Notes: generated by a model from the sequence alone, not told the origin. A stretch of DNA of 64,000 bases from Desulfurobacterium sp. TC5-1 (GCF_000421485.1 NZ_ATXC01000001.1:1047087-1111086), one strand, 5' to 3'. Shown: positions 24,695 through 33,471, counted from the stretch's first letter. A program made the numbers and translations.

Positions 24695-26611
24695 ATGTTC
24701 AAGAAGCTTTTTGGCGGTGCGCCGGAAGAGAACGGAAACGATGTTATCAGTTTCCACAAAAGTATCAACTATATGTATAAGAGAGTAAAAGAAGCGCAGC
24801 TCTCTAATGTTGCCGACAGATTTGAAGCGATGGAAAAGGTTAGATGCAAATTCTGCAAAGAGGGTGTTTCCTGTCAGCTCTGTTCAATGGGTCCCTGCCG
24901 TATTACTCCACAAACACCGAGAGGGGTGTGTGGTATAGATGCTCACGGCATTGTTATGAGAAACCTCCTTCACAAGACAAATATGGGACTTGCCGCCTAC
25001 ACGTACCATGCCAGAGAGGTTGCTGAAACACTGAAAGCTACAGCTGAAGGAAAGACAATATTTACCATAAAGGATGCTTCAAAGATAGACCTTTTAGCTG
25101 ATATCTTTGATGTTGACCAGTCTCTTGAACTTAACGAAAAGGCAAAGGCAGTGGCAGAAAAATATCTCCAGCTTCTTGCTGAAAACAGGGAGTCAACGCT
25201 TGTTGAAAAGCTGGCACCACAGTCAAGAAAGGATGTTTTCCGTAAATTGGGTATCTTTTCTAAAGGTCCGCTTCAGGAGCTTGTAGATTCTGTTGCAAGA
25301 GGTATGACAAACATTGACGGTGATTATATAAGCCTTGCCCTTGCCGCTTTAAGAAACGGCGTTGCTTCCCTGTTTGGTGCCTTAGTTCCTCTTGAACTTA
25401 TGCAGGATGCACTTTATGGAACACCAATGCCCCATGAGGGAGAAGTCGATTTAGGTATCCTTGACCCGGAATACGTTAACATCCTTCCCAACGGTCATGA
25501 GCCTTTTGTTGGTCAGGCTCTCATAGAGCTTGCAAAGGATGAAAGGCTTCAGCAGATGGCAAGGGAGGCAGGTGCAAAAGGTATAAAAGTTGTTGGCTCT
25601 ATTGAGACAGGTCAGGAACTGCTTGCCAGAAATCCTGTTGATGAGGTTTTTGCAGGTCTTACAGCAAACTGGATAGGTATTGAATACTATCTTTCAACAG
25701 GAGCTGTTGATGTCTTTGCAATGGATATGAACTGTTCTCTTGCAAACCTTAAGGAGTATGCAGATAAGTATAAATTCAAGCTTGTTGCAGTTTCAAACAT
25801 CATAGGCGTACCGGGAGCTGAAAGGCTTGAGTACAGGCCGGGAAATGAGAAAGAGGTTGCAAGAAAAATAATAGAGATGGCTATCGAAAACTTCAAGGAG
25901 AGGAAAGCAACTGTTAAGGGAGAGAATCTTTCAGAATACAGGCAGAAGGCTATAGTTGGATTTTCGGCTGAGGCAATTATCAACGCCCTTGGCGGAAGTT
26001 TGACGCCGCTTCTTGAGGTTATAAAGTCCGGCGATATTAAGGGTGTTGTTGCGCTCGTTAACTGTACTACTCTTGCCAACGGACCTCAGGACAGCCTTAC
26101 TGTTAATCTTGCCAGAGAACTTATAAAGAGAGACATTTTAGTCATAGGCGCCGGTTGCGGTAACGCAGGCCTTCAGCAGGCGGGACTTGAGACGCTTGAA
26201 GCTGCTGAGAAGTATGCAGGTGAGAGGTTGAAAGGTGTTTGTAAGGCTCTTGGTATTCCACCGGTTCTCTCTTTTGGCACCTGTACAGATACAGGAAGAA
26301 TTGTTATGACAGTTGTTGCAATAGCAAATGCGCTCGGCGTTGATACGGCTGACCTTCCCGTTGCTGTTACCGCACCTGAGTATATGGAGCAGAAAGCGGT
26401 TATTGATGGATTTTCAGCCGTTGCCATGGGACTTTACACCCATGTTTCACCAACTCCACCGGTTACAGGTTCAGATAAGGTTGTAAAGCTTCTCCTTGAA
26501 GATGTTGAATCTCTCACAGGTGGTAAGATAGCCATTGGTGATGATCCTGTTGAAGTTGCCAATGGTATTGAAGCCCATATTCTTAAAAAGAGAGAAGCTC
26601 TGGGTATATGA
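24695..26611 (+). CDS. cooS: Anaerobic carbon monoxide dehydrogenase, catalytic subunit
   Basis: CooS interconverts CO and CO2 at a Ni-Fe-S C-cluster. The 638-residue protein has the N-terminal B/D-cluster cysteines (CKFCKEGVSCQLCSMGPC near residue 50) and a GVCGIDAHG block. Further downstream are NGHEPF, MDMNCSLANL, NCTTLANGPQDSL, GAGCGNAGLQQ and FGTCTDTGR blocks that supply the C-cluster ligands. No cooF, acetyl-CoA synthase or hydrogenase genes adjoin it, so it is a stand-alone type; it may supply CO or electrons to carbon fixation or allow CO oxidation. The ribosome site is AGGAGG. It ends at a long palindrome. Confidence 0.96.
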   Translation: MFKKLFGGAPEENGNDVISFHKSINYMYKRVKEAQLSNVADRFEAMEKVRCKFCKEGVSCQLCSMGPCRITPQTPRGVCGIDAHGIVMRNLLHKTNMGLAAYTYHAREVAETLKATAEGKTIFTIKDASKIDLLADIFDVDQSLELNEKAKAVAEKYLQLLAENRESTLVEKLAPQSRKDVFRKLGIFSKGPLQELVDSVARGMTNIDGDYISLALAALRNGVASLFGALVPLELMQDALYGTPMPHEGEVDLGILDPEYVNILPNGHEPFVGQALIELAKDERLQQMAREAGAKGIKVVGSIETGQELLARNPVDEVFAGLTANWIGIEYYLSTGAVDVFAMDMNCSLANLKEYADKYKFKLVAVSNIIGVPGAERLEYRPGNEKEVARKIIEMAIENFKERKATVKGENLSEYRQKAIVGFSAEAIINALGGSLTPLLEVIKSGDIKGVVALVNCTTLANGPQDSLTVNLARELIKRDILVIGAGCGNAGLQQAGLETLEAAEKYAGERLKGVCKALGIPPVLSFGTCTDTGRIVMTVVAIANALGVDTADLPVAVTAPEYMEQKAVIDGFSAVAMGLYTHVSPTPPVTGSDKVVKLLLEDVESLTGGKIAIGDDPVEVANGIEAHILKKREALGI

Positions 26612-26645
26612 TACCAGCCACTCCTCCTCTTCAATATTTTCCCTT

Positions 26646-26673
26646 AGAGGGAAGGCTTTAAAGCCTTCCCTCT
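26646..26673. repeat. Perfect 28-base palindrome after cooS
   Basis: Two 14-base arms, beginning AGAGGGAAGG, meet without a spacer. It lies 34 bases after the cooS stop and just before TATAAT at 26676-26681. It may act as the cooS terminator, although no T-run follows, or as an operator for the next gene. The AGGGAA in its left arm can also pair with TTCCCT just upstream (TTCCCT-TAG-AGGGAA), so two exclusive hairpins are possible. Confidence 0.7.
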
Positions 26674-26675
26674 GC

Positions 26676-26681
26676 TATAAT
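26676..26681 (+). promoter_or_regulatory. Candidate -10 element before the NO-stimulated promoter family gene
   Basis: A perfect TATAAT three bases after the 28-base palindrome and about 12 bases before the downstream ATG. The -35 region would lie inside the palindrome and does not match TTGACA well. The short leader makes a near-leaderless transcript likely. Confidence 0.35.
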
Positions 26682-26692
26682 CGGAATTGATT

Positions 26693-27010
26693 ATGGGAAT
26701 AGAAAAAGAGAAGAGAACTATAGAGAAAATGATTTTAGTATTCTGCCACGGAAAACACGGAACGCGAGAGGGTTTGTGTCCAGAGTGTCAGTCTTTAAAA
26801 GATTACGCTTTCAGCAGACTTGACCTTTGCCCTTTCGGCGATAAGAAACCTTCTTGTAGAAAGTGTCCCGTTCACTGCTACACACCTGAAATGAGAGAAC
26901 GGATAAGAGAAGTAATGAGATACAGTGGACCCCGTATGGTCTTTCATGCACCTTTTGAGTGGTTTAAACACAGGGTAGAGGAAATTCTTGATAGAATATT
27001 TAAAAATTAG
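26693..27010 (+). CDS. Nitrous oxide-stimulated promoter family protein
   Basis: A 105-residue protein matching PF11756. Conserved blocks are VFCHGKHGTREGLCPECQSL, SRLDLCPFGDKKPSCRKCPVHCYTPEMRERIREVMRYSGPRMV. The cysteine-rich centre (CPFG...C..CPVHC) probably binds an iron-sulfur cluster or zinc. The family name comes from expression in response to nitrous oxide; the biochemical role is unknown. It lies between cooS and a Crp/Fnr regulator gene, which suggests it belongs to a redox- or N-oxide-responsive unit. ATG 26693 is used; there is little ribosome site. Confidence 0.85.
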   Translation: MGIEKEKRTIEKMILVFCHGKHGTREGLCPECQSLKDYAFSRLDLCPFGDKKPSCRKCPVHCYTPEMRERIREVMRYSGPRMVFHAPFEWFKHRVEEILDRIFKN

Positions 27011-27027
27011 ATTACCGGGGTGTTCCT

Positions 27028-27639
27028 GTGCATGTTTTGAAATCTCTTCCTCTCTTCTCCACACTTACAGATCTGGAAATCAGGAAGATAGAGAATGTTC
27101 TCATTTACAGAAGATACCATCGAGGGCAGGTTTTATTCTCTTCTTACGACGAGGCTAACGGTATCTACATTCTTACACACGGTAAGGTTAAGTTGTATAA
27201 GTCTTTTGGTGGAAAAGAACAGACGTTAAGGATTTTTGCGCCCGTTTCAATGATAGGTGAGGCAGGAGCATTAAAAGGGGGAAATTTTCCGGCAAACGCA
27301 GTAGCCCTTGAGGATACAGAAGTTCTTTTCCTCCACAGGAAAGAGTTGACAAATATTATTAAAAATAATCCAGATATTGCAATGAAGATGATAGGTATTC
27401 TTTCAGAGCGTCTCTTTCACCTTGTCAGTCTTGTTGAAAATTTAAGCTTGAAAGACGCGGTTTCCAGAGTTTACGACTATATAGTCCATAAGGCAGATGA
27501 GAGTGGAAGATTGGAGTTTAAAACGACGATTGTTGCCATGGAGCTTGGCCTTACCGTGGAAACAGTTTCCAGGGCAGTTTCTCAATTAAAAAAGAGAGGT
27601 AAAATAAGAAAAACCGGAAAAATTGTAGAACTTATTTAG
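27028..27639 (+). CDS. Crp/Fnr family transcriptional regulator
   Basis: A 203-residue regulator with an N-terminal cyclic-nucleotide-binding-like beta-roll (about residues 15-115, with GIYILTHGKVKLYK) and a C-terminal winged helix. The recognition helix reads TVETVSRAVSQL; the E-x-x-S-R pattern is that of FNR/DNR proteins which read TTGAT-type half sites, and such a site lies before cooS. The protein has no cysteine, so it cannot hold the FNR iron-sulfur cluster; it is more like DNR (haem/NO) or another ligand sensor. The GTG start follows a GGGG run. It probably controls cooS and perhaps respiratory genes (inference). Confidence 0.88.
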   Translation: MHVLKSLPLFSTLTDLEIRKIENVLIYRRYHRGQVLFSSYDEANGIYILTHGKVKLYKSFGGKEQTLRIFAPVSMIGEAGALKGGNFPANAVALEDTEVLFLHRKELTNIIKNNPDIAMKMIGILSERLFHLVSLVENLSLKDAVSRVYDYIVHKADESGRLEFKTTIVAMELGLTVETVSRAVSQLKKRGKIRKTGKIVELI

Positions 27640-28791
27640 CTATTCGGATAAAACGATTCTGTCTCTCCCGCTATTTTTAGCCCGGTATAGAGCTTTATCA
27701 ACTCTTTTAAGGTTCTCTTCAAAGCTCTTTTCCTTGTCGATTTTGCAGACTCCTACAGATACTGTAACTTTTATTTTTTTACCTTCGTAGTTAACTTCCA
27801 TTTTTCTAATAGAACTGTGAATCCTTTTTGCCACCTTCATGGCCAACTCTTCTGTAGGTGTATCCACGGCAATTAAAAACTCGTCTCCTCCAAATCTTAT
27901 GATAACATCTCTGTCCCTCAGGAGCTTTTTGAACATGCTGCCCAGCGTTCTTAAAACCTCATCACCGGCATCGTGTCCGCAGGTATCGTTGATTTCCTTA
28001 AAATTATCTATGTCTATAAATAATAAGTATGTAAATCTGTTTATGATGTCCTCACCAAAATCTTCCATAAAGCGTCTGCTGTAAACCCCTGACAATGGAT
28101 CCGTATAGAGTTCCTTGTTGACCTCTGATAGTTTTATGTGAGAACGGTAAAGAATTTCCAGTTCATGCATGAGCTTCTGATTTTTCTTTAAAAATAGGAG
28201 GGACAGGGTGTTTAACTTTACAAATGTTGACAGAATATGGGTTTGCAAAAATTGATTGTTGAGCGTTGTAGAGAGCCAGGTATAGAGGTTTTCCGCCAGG
28301 TCGGATGTGTACATTAAAAACATGGAGTCAAAGAGAGCATCGTCGATTTTCTCTTTTTCGTAAAAGTTAGCCATCCGAGTAAAAAATTCCTGATTAAAGT
28401 TTTTTATGAAAAGTTCGTCATAGTAGTTTTTAAAAAAAGTTTTAAGAAAAGTTTTTTCGTGCTTTCTTTCTATAGATTCTATTGAATAGATCGTTTTTGA
28501 AAGAATTTCTCTAAATAATGAAGAGCCTTTAAACGCTAAAAAGTACCTCCTGTACATCTGCAGATGCTTTTTAAATTCAAATCCAAGTTCTTTTAATATT
28601 TCTGATACGGCTACGTCTTCAAGTGGCCACAAATCCTCGGGAACACTTGCACCCGATTTTTTTCTCAGGTATCTGTGACAGTTTTCGTAATCTGCTCTGC
28701 AAAACAGCGTAACTATTTTGTCCCATGTGTCTTCTATTTTTATGTAGTTTATGAAAGTACATCCGTCAAGGAATGGACACGTTTTTTTCAT
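27640..28791 (-). CDS. Diguanylate cyclase with N-terminal cysteine motif
   Basis: A 383-residue protein. The C-terminal GGDEF domain has DPLSGVYSRRFMEDF near residue 228 and an intact RFGGDEF active site near 312, with an RxxD inhibitory site five residues before it. The N-terminus carries CPFLDGCTF, then FC and ENCHRYL: four cysteines that may bind a metal or sense redox state. The middle region is helical and unrecognised. It makes c-di-GMP, presumably in the cytoplasm since no membrane segment is seen. It is the last gene of the cytochrome operon, with no gap after the previous gene. Confidence 0.88.
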   Translation of the reverse strand: MKKTCPFLDGCTFINYIKIEDTWDKIVTLFCRADYENCHRYLRKKSGASVPEDLWPLEDVAVSEILKELGFEFKKHLQMYRRYFLAFKGSSLFREILSKTIYSIESIERKHEKTFLKTFFKNYYDELFIKNFNQEFFTRMANFYEKEKIDDALFDSMFLMYTSDLAENLYTWLSTTLNNQFLQTHILSTFVKLNTLSLLFLKKNQKLMHELEILYRSHIKLSEVNKELYTDPLSGVYSRRFMEDFGEDIINRFTYLLFIDIDNFKEINDTCGHDAGDEVLRTLGSMFKKLLRDRDVIIRFGGDEFLIAVDTPTEELAMKVAKRIHSSIRKMEVNYEGKKIKVTVSVGVCKIDKEKSFEENLKRVDKALYRAKNSGRDRIVLSE

Positions 28792-30003
28792 TTACCCCTC
28801 GGATTTGTTTAAAGCGGCTTGAAAAACTGCTCCCGGTATATCCCCCACCGTTTCTACAGAGAGGGAAGATTTATTGATAATAAAATATTTTCCGGTCTTT
28901 GAAAAGATGAACAATTTGTCGTTACCGATTAAAATTTCAGAACTTTTTTTTATATTAAAAGTGATATATGGGTTTAAAGAGAATGTATCAAGAGCAATGA
29001 CTTTTGAAGGAGTTGTAACGAAGAGCAGGTGTTCGGATATTCTGAGTTTTAGAGGTTTCTCTGGCATGTCTTCTGAATCTGATGTTTTTGATAACAAGGA
29101 GTATTTAATTATAGAACTGGTAAAACTGTCAGCAGCATAAATATTTTCTCTGTCTCCACACACTGAAACAATGTTACCGGGAATTGTAACAGCACCGGTT
29201 AGCCTTCCGTTAATTAGACTGAAGATGTTTATGTCGCCGGTTCCGCCGTCGGCAGTGAGAATTGAATTAGTTGCATTGTTTATAAAAAAGTCTGAAACTT
29301 TCCTGTGAAAGTGGATACTGCTCAAAGTTCCTGATGATGTGTCGTATATGAAAAGATTCTGTCTGCTGGCAGATAAAATGTAAAGGTTCCCTTTTACACT
29401 TTTTATTTCAGCTGAACCGGCTCCTGGGATGGATATATCTGAAACAGGAAACCCGTTTTCCATTGATAAAACTGAAACGATAGGAAGGCCTTTAAAGCCG
29501 ACATAAATTCTGTCACCTATCATGCCAATACCGGAAGGTTTCTCTTTAAAACCGATAAATCCTGCAATAAGTCCCGAATCACCATCTATTACGCCTACGG
29601 CATTTTTGTCTGGAATTGAAAACAGAACCTTATCTTTTACAGAGAGAAGATTTTGAGAGGCAACGTAGATTCCGTTTTTTGTTGTTTTAATAAAGACAGC
29701 CTTTACACTGTTATCTTTGATGTTCAGGGTTGATGCCAAAGTATAGACTTTGTCGTTCATTTTTATAGAATGGATTTTTCCTTTGAGATGGAAGGTGCCC
29801 AATAAAAATTGTTTCTGCGTTTCTGTCGGATTGAATGTTTTGTTTAAGGTTAGCGTTTTATTCTCAATTGATATACTTCCTATCTTTATCGGTTTTTTTA
29901 CCTCTTCAAACTGAAGATAGACAAATAGAGAGGATGCATGTGCCGTCAACAGAAAACCAAAAACAGTTAAGTAAATTCCAAAAATCACAATTATCTTTCT
30001 CAT
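28792..30003 (-). CDS. Exported beta-propeller protein of the cytochrome operon
   Basis: A 403-residue protein with a signal peptide (KIIVIFGIYLTVFGFLLTAHAS) and a repeated strand pattern typical of a beta-propeller: NAVGVIDGDSGLIAGFIGFK, GNLYILSASRQNLFIYDTSSGTL, NSILTADGGTGDINIFSLINGRL and similar units about 40 residues apart. No catalytic residues are evident. It ends exactly where the diguanylate cyclase begins and follows the octaheme cytochrome by 14 bases. It may be a scaffold or chaperone for the extracellular cytochromes (inference). Confidence 0.65.
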   Translation of the reverse strand: MRKIIVIFGIYLTVFGFLLTAHASSLFVYLQFEEVKKPIKIGSISIENKTLTLNKTFNPTETQKQFLLGTFHLKGKIHSIKMNDKVYTLASTLNIKDNSVKAVFIKTTKNGIYVASQNLLSVKDKVLFSIPDKNAVGVIDGDSGLIAGFIGFKEKPSGIGMIGDRIYVGFKGLPIVSVLSMENGFPVSDISIPGAGSAEIKSVKGNLYILSASRQNLFIYDTSSGTLSSIHFHRKVSDFFINNATNSILTADGGTGDINIFSLINGRLTGAVTIPGNIVSVCGDRENIYAADSFTSSIIKYSLLSKTSDSEDMPEKPLKLRISEHLLFVTTPSKVIALDTFSLNPYITFNIKKSSEILIGNDKLFIFSKTGKYFIINKSSLSVETVGDIPGAVFQAALNKSEG

Positions 30004-30017
30004 CGCTTACCTTACTT

Positions 30018-31412
30018 TTAGAAGGTTCTTCTTCCAGTGTAATAACTCGGGTTGATTGTCAGCAGAATACTGTCATCGCCGCCGTGAAAGTGGCAGTACT
30101 GACAGTCCTCACCAGTCCAGCCGAAAGTTCCGTGACATCCTATGCATCTTGTTGGATATTTATAAGGTGCATCCGGATTTGTATGATGTATCACATACCA
30201 TGTCTGAGGTATAGAACCCCCATATACTTGATGGCAGTTTACACATAGCTTCCAGATATCGTTTGGTGATGAAATGGTCGTATTGTAACCCAATGTGGAC
30301 GCAAGTCCGTCAACAAGCTCTTTTCCGTTCACCTCTTCTCTTATTAAGTAGAGATTCTTTGAACCGTGAGCCTCGTGACAGTCCATACATGAAACAACAA
30401 ATCCTGCACCATTTGCATTGACAGGAAGGGATGTATTGTTGTAAGGTGCCTGAAGTGAAGCGGTATTTGGGTCTGCCAGTGTGGTATTGGAATCCGCCAC
30501 CCTGAATCCGTGCTTATCTCCGTTTGCAGAGAACCAGTCAATAGAATAGAGATTGCCGCCCGTTGTAACGGTTCCCGTATTAGGGTCAAAGTGCTGAATG
30601 GTGGTGCTGTAAATGATATTAGTTGTATTGTGGCAGTCTGTGCAGAAGCTTATGTAATCGGGCATCTTGGCAGCCTGCTGGGCAGGGGTCCCTGCAGTGC
30701 CGTCAGGCTCAAACGTAACTGTTGAACCATAGTAGTAGGGCGGCTGGTACATGTCTGTCAAAGCTGCCAGAGTTTCATTGGCATCATCACCCCAGAGATG
30801 GCTGTGGTCGGAGGGTTTTGAGAGGGGTGTATAGTAAGGATTATCAACATTTCTCCTGTTAGCCCTGACTATGTGAGGGTTGTGGCAGGCATCACACGGA
30901 TTTGACTGGGGTTTAAAAAAGGATGAAAAAGGCAGGGTGGTACTGCCTGCGTTTCCCGTTGCAAACTGGTAAATATCGTAGAGATTGTGGTAGGAAGCCT
31001 GATTAAACATCTGGAATATACCTGTTACATTTGATGCGTTGTAACCTCCAAATGTATAACTGAAATTGTGGTTATCTATTCCGCCATTTTGCAGTGAACC
31101 GTCTGTGGTGGTGGAGTGGCAGTAGAAGCAGTAATCGTCAGACAGCACGTAAGGATTGGTGGTTTTGGCCGTATTGAAGTTTGGAGCAAAGAGTGCAAAT
31201 GGTGACGGAGCTCCGTTGACCGGTGCAGGCTCTGCACCGTTCTGGCTTGCGTGCATTTCGTGGCAGTTGTCACAGTTTCCGACAGAGTATCCGGGCATGG
31301 ACGTTCTGCTGACGCCGTATGTTGTGTTGCCGTGGGCGGACAGCAGATAACCACCAGCATGGGCGGTAGCGCTTGCCAAAAGCAATACTGCTGTTAAAAT
31401 TGCTGCCCTCAT
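30018..31412 (-). CDS. Octaheme c-type cytochrome, exported
   Basis: A 464-residue protein with a signal peptide (ILTAVLLLASATAHA) and eight CxxCH haem sites: CDNCH, CFYCH, CDACH, CTDCH, CMDCH, CVNCH, CIGCH and CQYCH. The long inserts between sites are rich in Asn, Thr, Gly and Tyr, as in extracellular cytochromes, rather than compact like periplasmic c3-type proteins. Motifs such as CHEMHASQNG and CHEAHGS resemble those of Geobacter outer-surface cytochromes. It follows the OmcS-like gene by 15 bases. A role in long-range electron transfer to minerals, sulfur or partner cells is inferred. Confidence 0.88.
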   Translation of the reverse strand: MRAAILTAVLLLASATAHAGGYLLSAHGNTTYGVSRTSMPGYSVGNCDNCHEMHASQNGAEPAPVNGAPSPFALFAPNFNTAKTTNPYVLSDDYCFYCHSTTTDGSLQNGGIDNHNFSYTFGGYNASNVTGIFQMFNQASYHNLYDIYQFATGNAGSTTLPFSSFFKPQSNPCDACHNPHIVRANRRNVDNPYYTPLSKPSDHSHLWGDDANETLAALTDMYQPPYYYGSTVTFEPDGTAGTPAQQAAKMPDYISFCTDCHNTTNIIYSTTIQHFDPNTGTVTTGGNLYSIDWFSANGDKHGFRVADSNTTLADPNTASLQAPYNNTSLPVNANGAGFVVSCMDCHEAHGSKNLYLIREEVNGKELVDGLASTLGYNTTISSPNDIWKLCVNCHQVYGGSIPQTWYVIHHTNPDAPYKYPTRCIGCHGTFGWTGEDCQYCHFHGGDDSILLTINPSYYTGRRTF

Positions 31413-31427
31413 TCTTCCCTCACAAAT

Positions 31428-32618
31428 TCAGTCTTTTTGTGTATGACATATAGTGCACCCGTTTAATTTACCGTTTGCCGGCCAGTTTCTAAAGTCCCAC
31501 CTCAGGATATCTGCATACGGTGTTCCGTGTGCTCTGTGGCACGATATACAGGTTACGATCGCAGTTCCCGGAGGGTCACCAGGTTTTACATCCACTACAG
31601 AAAGAACACCCTTTGTAAGGTCATCAGATGCAACAGGTGCAATAACGCTGTAAGGTGCTGCTGTTGAGTTGGTGGCACCGTTGTAGTACTGATATTCACT
31701 TCCTGAAGCATCCGTCATATCAAAGTCCGTTGGATGACGGAGCCACGGCGAAACGCCGTAATCACTTGAGGAAATTTGCCCGCTTCCTGAGTGGTAATAT
31801 CCGTGACATTCAGCACATAGATAAGATATTGTATGTTTGTCCGCCGTTGAAGCTGTCAAAAGTGTTGTACTGTCTCTCACCTGACCGTAGTATTGATTGT
31901 GATTTGTCGCTGTTGGATGGTATTCATAATTTGCGCTTTCTATTCCGTATATTCCAAGTAAGAATCTGTAGCTGTTGCCGACCGTTGTTGCGTTCGTAAG
32001 TGGAGTTATTCCGTCATTTCCTTTGTTTCCGTGGTGGGCTCCGTATATTCCTTTGTAGTCGTCATCACCCGGTCTGTGGTGCCCGTGGCATCCGTAAAGG
32101 CCTGCACATGTGACCTGCTGACCTGCCGGCCATGTACCATTGCCTACAATTTCACCTGCAGCATTTGCAAACGTTCCGTCAAATCCCGGCGGCGCCGACA
32201 GTATGTCATCGGGATTTCCAAGCTCTGCTACATTGTGCCCGCATTCATCGGCAACTGTGTTAGGCACACTTGTTCCATAGACCATCCAGTAAAAGTTTCC
32301 GCCAGCAAGTGTATTTGTATCCGGTTCTGTTCCGGTAGCATTATATATGGGTGGCGTCTGGGAAAACACATACGGAGTCTTGTTTGTTCCATCATTTATT
32401 CCAGTATGGCATGCTATACAGCTTTTATTCAGCAGGAAGGGGTGAGTTCCATTGCTGTTAACAGCAATACCGTTTTGAACATTGTGCATTGTATGGCAGT
32501 TGTAGCACGGTCCCGATACCGCGAAAGCGGTACTTCCGCACACCAAGGTTACCGCTACTGTTAACAGGTTACTTTTTAGACTTAGCAGTTTGTTTGTCAA
32601 AGACTTCAACTCTTCCAT
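31428..32618 (-). CDS. OmcS/OmcE-like hexaheme cytochrome, candidate nanowire subunit
   Basis: A protein of about 396 residues with a signal peptide ending near CGSTAFAVSG. Canonical haem sites are CYNCH, CIACH, CAECH, CISCH and CTICH; a sixth candidate is CAGLYGCH, with five residues between cysteines, followed by GHH. The order and flanks resemble Geobacter OmcS as I remember it: CxxCHTMHN at the start, a GG-(D/N)-F-x-W block, a LRHP segment after the fourth site, CxSCHRAH near the end, and a last CxxCH almost at the C-terminus. OmcS forms micrometre-long haem filaments, so this is a candidate filament subunit. ATG 32618 follows AGAGGG; it overlaps the upstream gene by 50 bases. Confidence 0.82.
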   Translation of the reverse strand: MEELKSLTNKLLSLKSNLLTVAVTLVCGSTAFAVSGPCYNCHTMHNVQNGIAVNSNGTHPFLLNKSCIACHTGINDGTNKTPYVFSQTPPIYNATGTEPDTNTLAGGNFYWMVYGTSVPNTVADECGHNVAELGNPDDILSAPPGFDGTFANAAGEIVGNGTWPAGQQVTCAGLYGCHGHHRPGDDDYKGIYGAHHGNKGNDGITPLTNATTVGNSYRFLLGIYGIESANYEYHPTATNHNQYYGQVRDSTTLLTASTADKHTISYLCAECHGYYHSGSGQISSSDYGVSPWLRHPTDFDMTDASGSEYQYYNGATNSTAAPYSVIAPVASDDLTKGVLSVVDVKPGDPPGTAIVTCISCHRAHGTPYADILRWDFRNWPANGKLNGCTICHTQKD

Positions 32619-33453
32619 TTCCCTCTTCCGCAATCCATAAATTTCCATATTTATCAAAATTTATATAGGATGGATAGTAGAGCTTACCTCTCTTTTCACC
32701 TCTCTCTAAGATTATATCTAATAATGCACCCTGCGAGTTGTATATCTTAATATTTCCGGCGTCCTTGTCACAGATATATATGAAACCGTTTTTGTCTATG
32801 TCTATAGATACGGGAAGGAGAAGCTTGTGGTTTTTGTCTTCAAGTTTTATGGCTTTTCTTTTTCCTGTTTTAAGGTCAAATTCCACTACAGTTTTTGATA
32901 TGGGTTTAAGGCAGACGATTTTATCTTTTCGGATTTTAAAGTCTATGAATCCATCATCTTTGCCGTGAGTAAAAACTTCTTTTACGTTAAATTGATTGTT
33001 GAATTTGTATATATCGCCTGTCAGCCTATCAAGAATGTAGATGTATCCCTTGTGAATAAAAATTTTATCAGGGATTATTCTCATCCGTATTTTTTCAATC
33101 TTTCGAGTCTTTAAATTGATGATATCAATCTCCTGGTTGCCGCGGTTAATTACTATAATCTTCTCTTTCGAAAATTTCGCCATAGCTACAGGTTTGTTTA
33201 AAACCCCCTTAGCAAAAAAGGCAGGCTTAGGAACTCCCCTTTTAACAGAATACGAAAAAAGCTTCCCGGTCCCGTCAACGATGTACGCCCGGTTGCCGTC
33301 TTGTGAAAATGATACAAAGAGAGGACGTCTCATAAAGGTTTCTCTTTTGTCTTTCTTTAGTGTCATGTACCAAGTATAGTTAAAGGACCCGGCAAAAACT
33401 GCTTTGGGTAACGCAAGTGTAAATAGACTCAATATGGTTAACAAAATATTCAT
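32569..33453 (-). CDS. Exported NHL-type beta-propeller protein
   Basis: A protein of about 294 residues with a signal peptide (ILLTILSLFTLALPKAVFA) and NHL-like repeats, for instance PVSIDIDKNGFIYICDKDAGNIKIYNSQG and PSYINFDKYGNLWIAEEGNGRVEVFD. Propellers of this kind are frequent neighbours of extracellular cytochrome genes in Geobacter (from memory), although their function there is not settled. ATG 33453 is preferred because AGGAGGA lies six bases before it; ATG 33468 is in frame upstream. It begins 19 bases after the hexaheme cytochrome gene. Confidence 0.78.
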   Translation of the reverse strand: MNILLTILSLFTLALPKAVFAGSFNYTWYMTLKKDKRETFMRRPLFVSFSQDGNRAYIVDGTGKLFSYSVKRGVPKPAFFAKGVLNKPVAMAKFSKEKIIVINRGNQEIDIINLKTRKIEKIRMRIIPDKIFIHKGYIYILDRLTGDIYKFNNQFNVKEVFTHGKDDGFIDFKIRKDKIVCLKPISKTVVEFDLKTGKRKAIKLEDKNHKLLLPVSIDIDKNGFIYICDKDAGNIKIYNSQGALLDIILERGEKRGKLYYPSYINFDKYGNLWIAEEGNGRVEVFDKQTAKSKK

Positions 33454-33471
33454 AAATTTCCTCCTCATACT

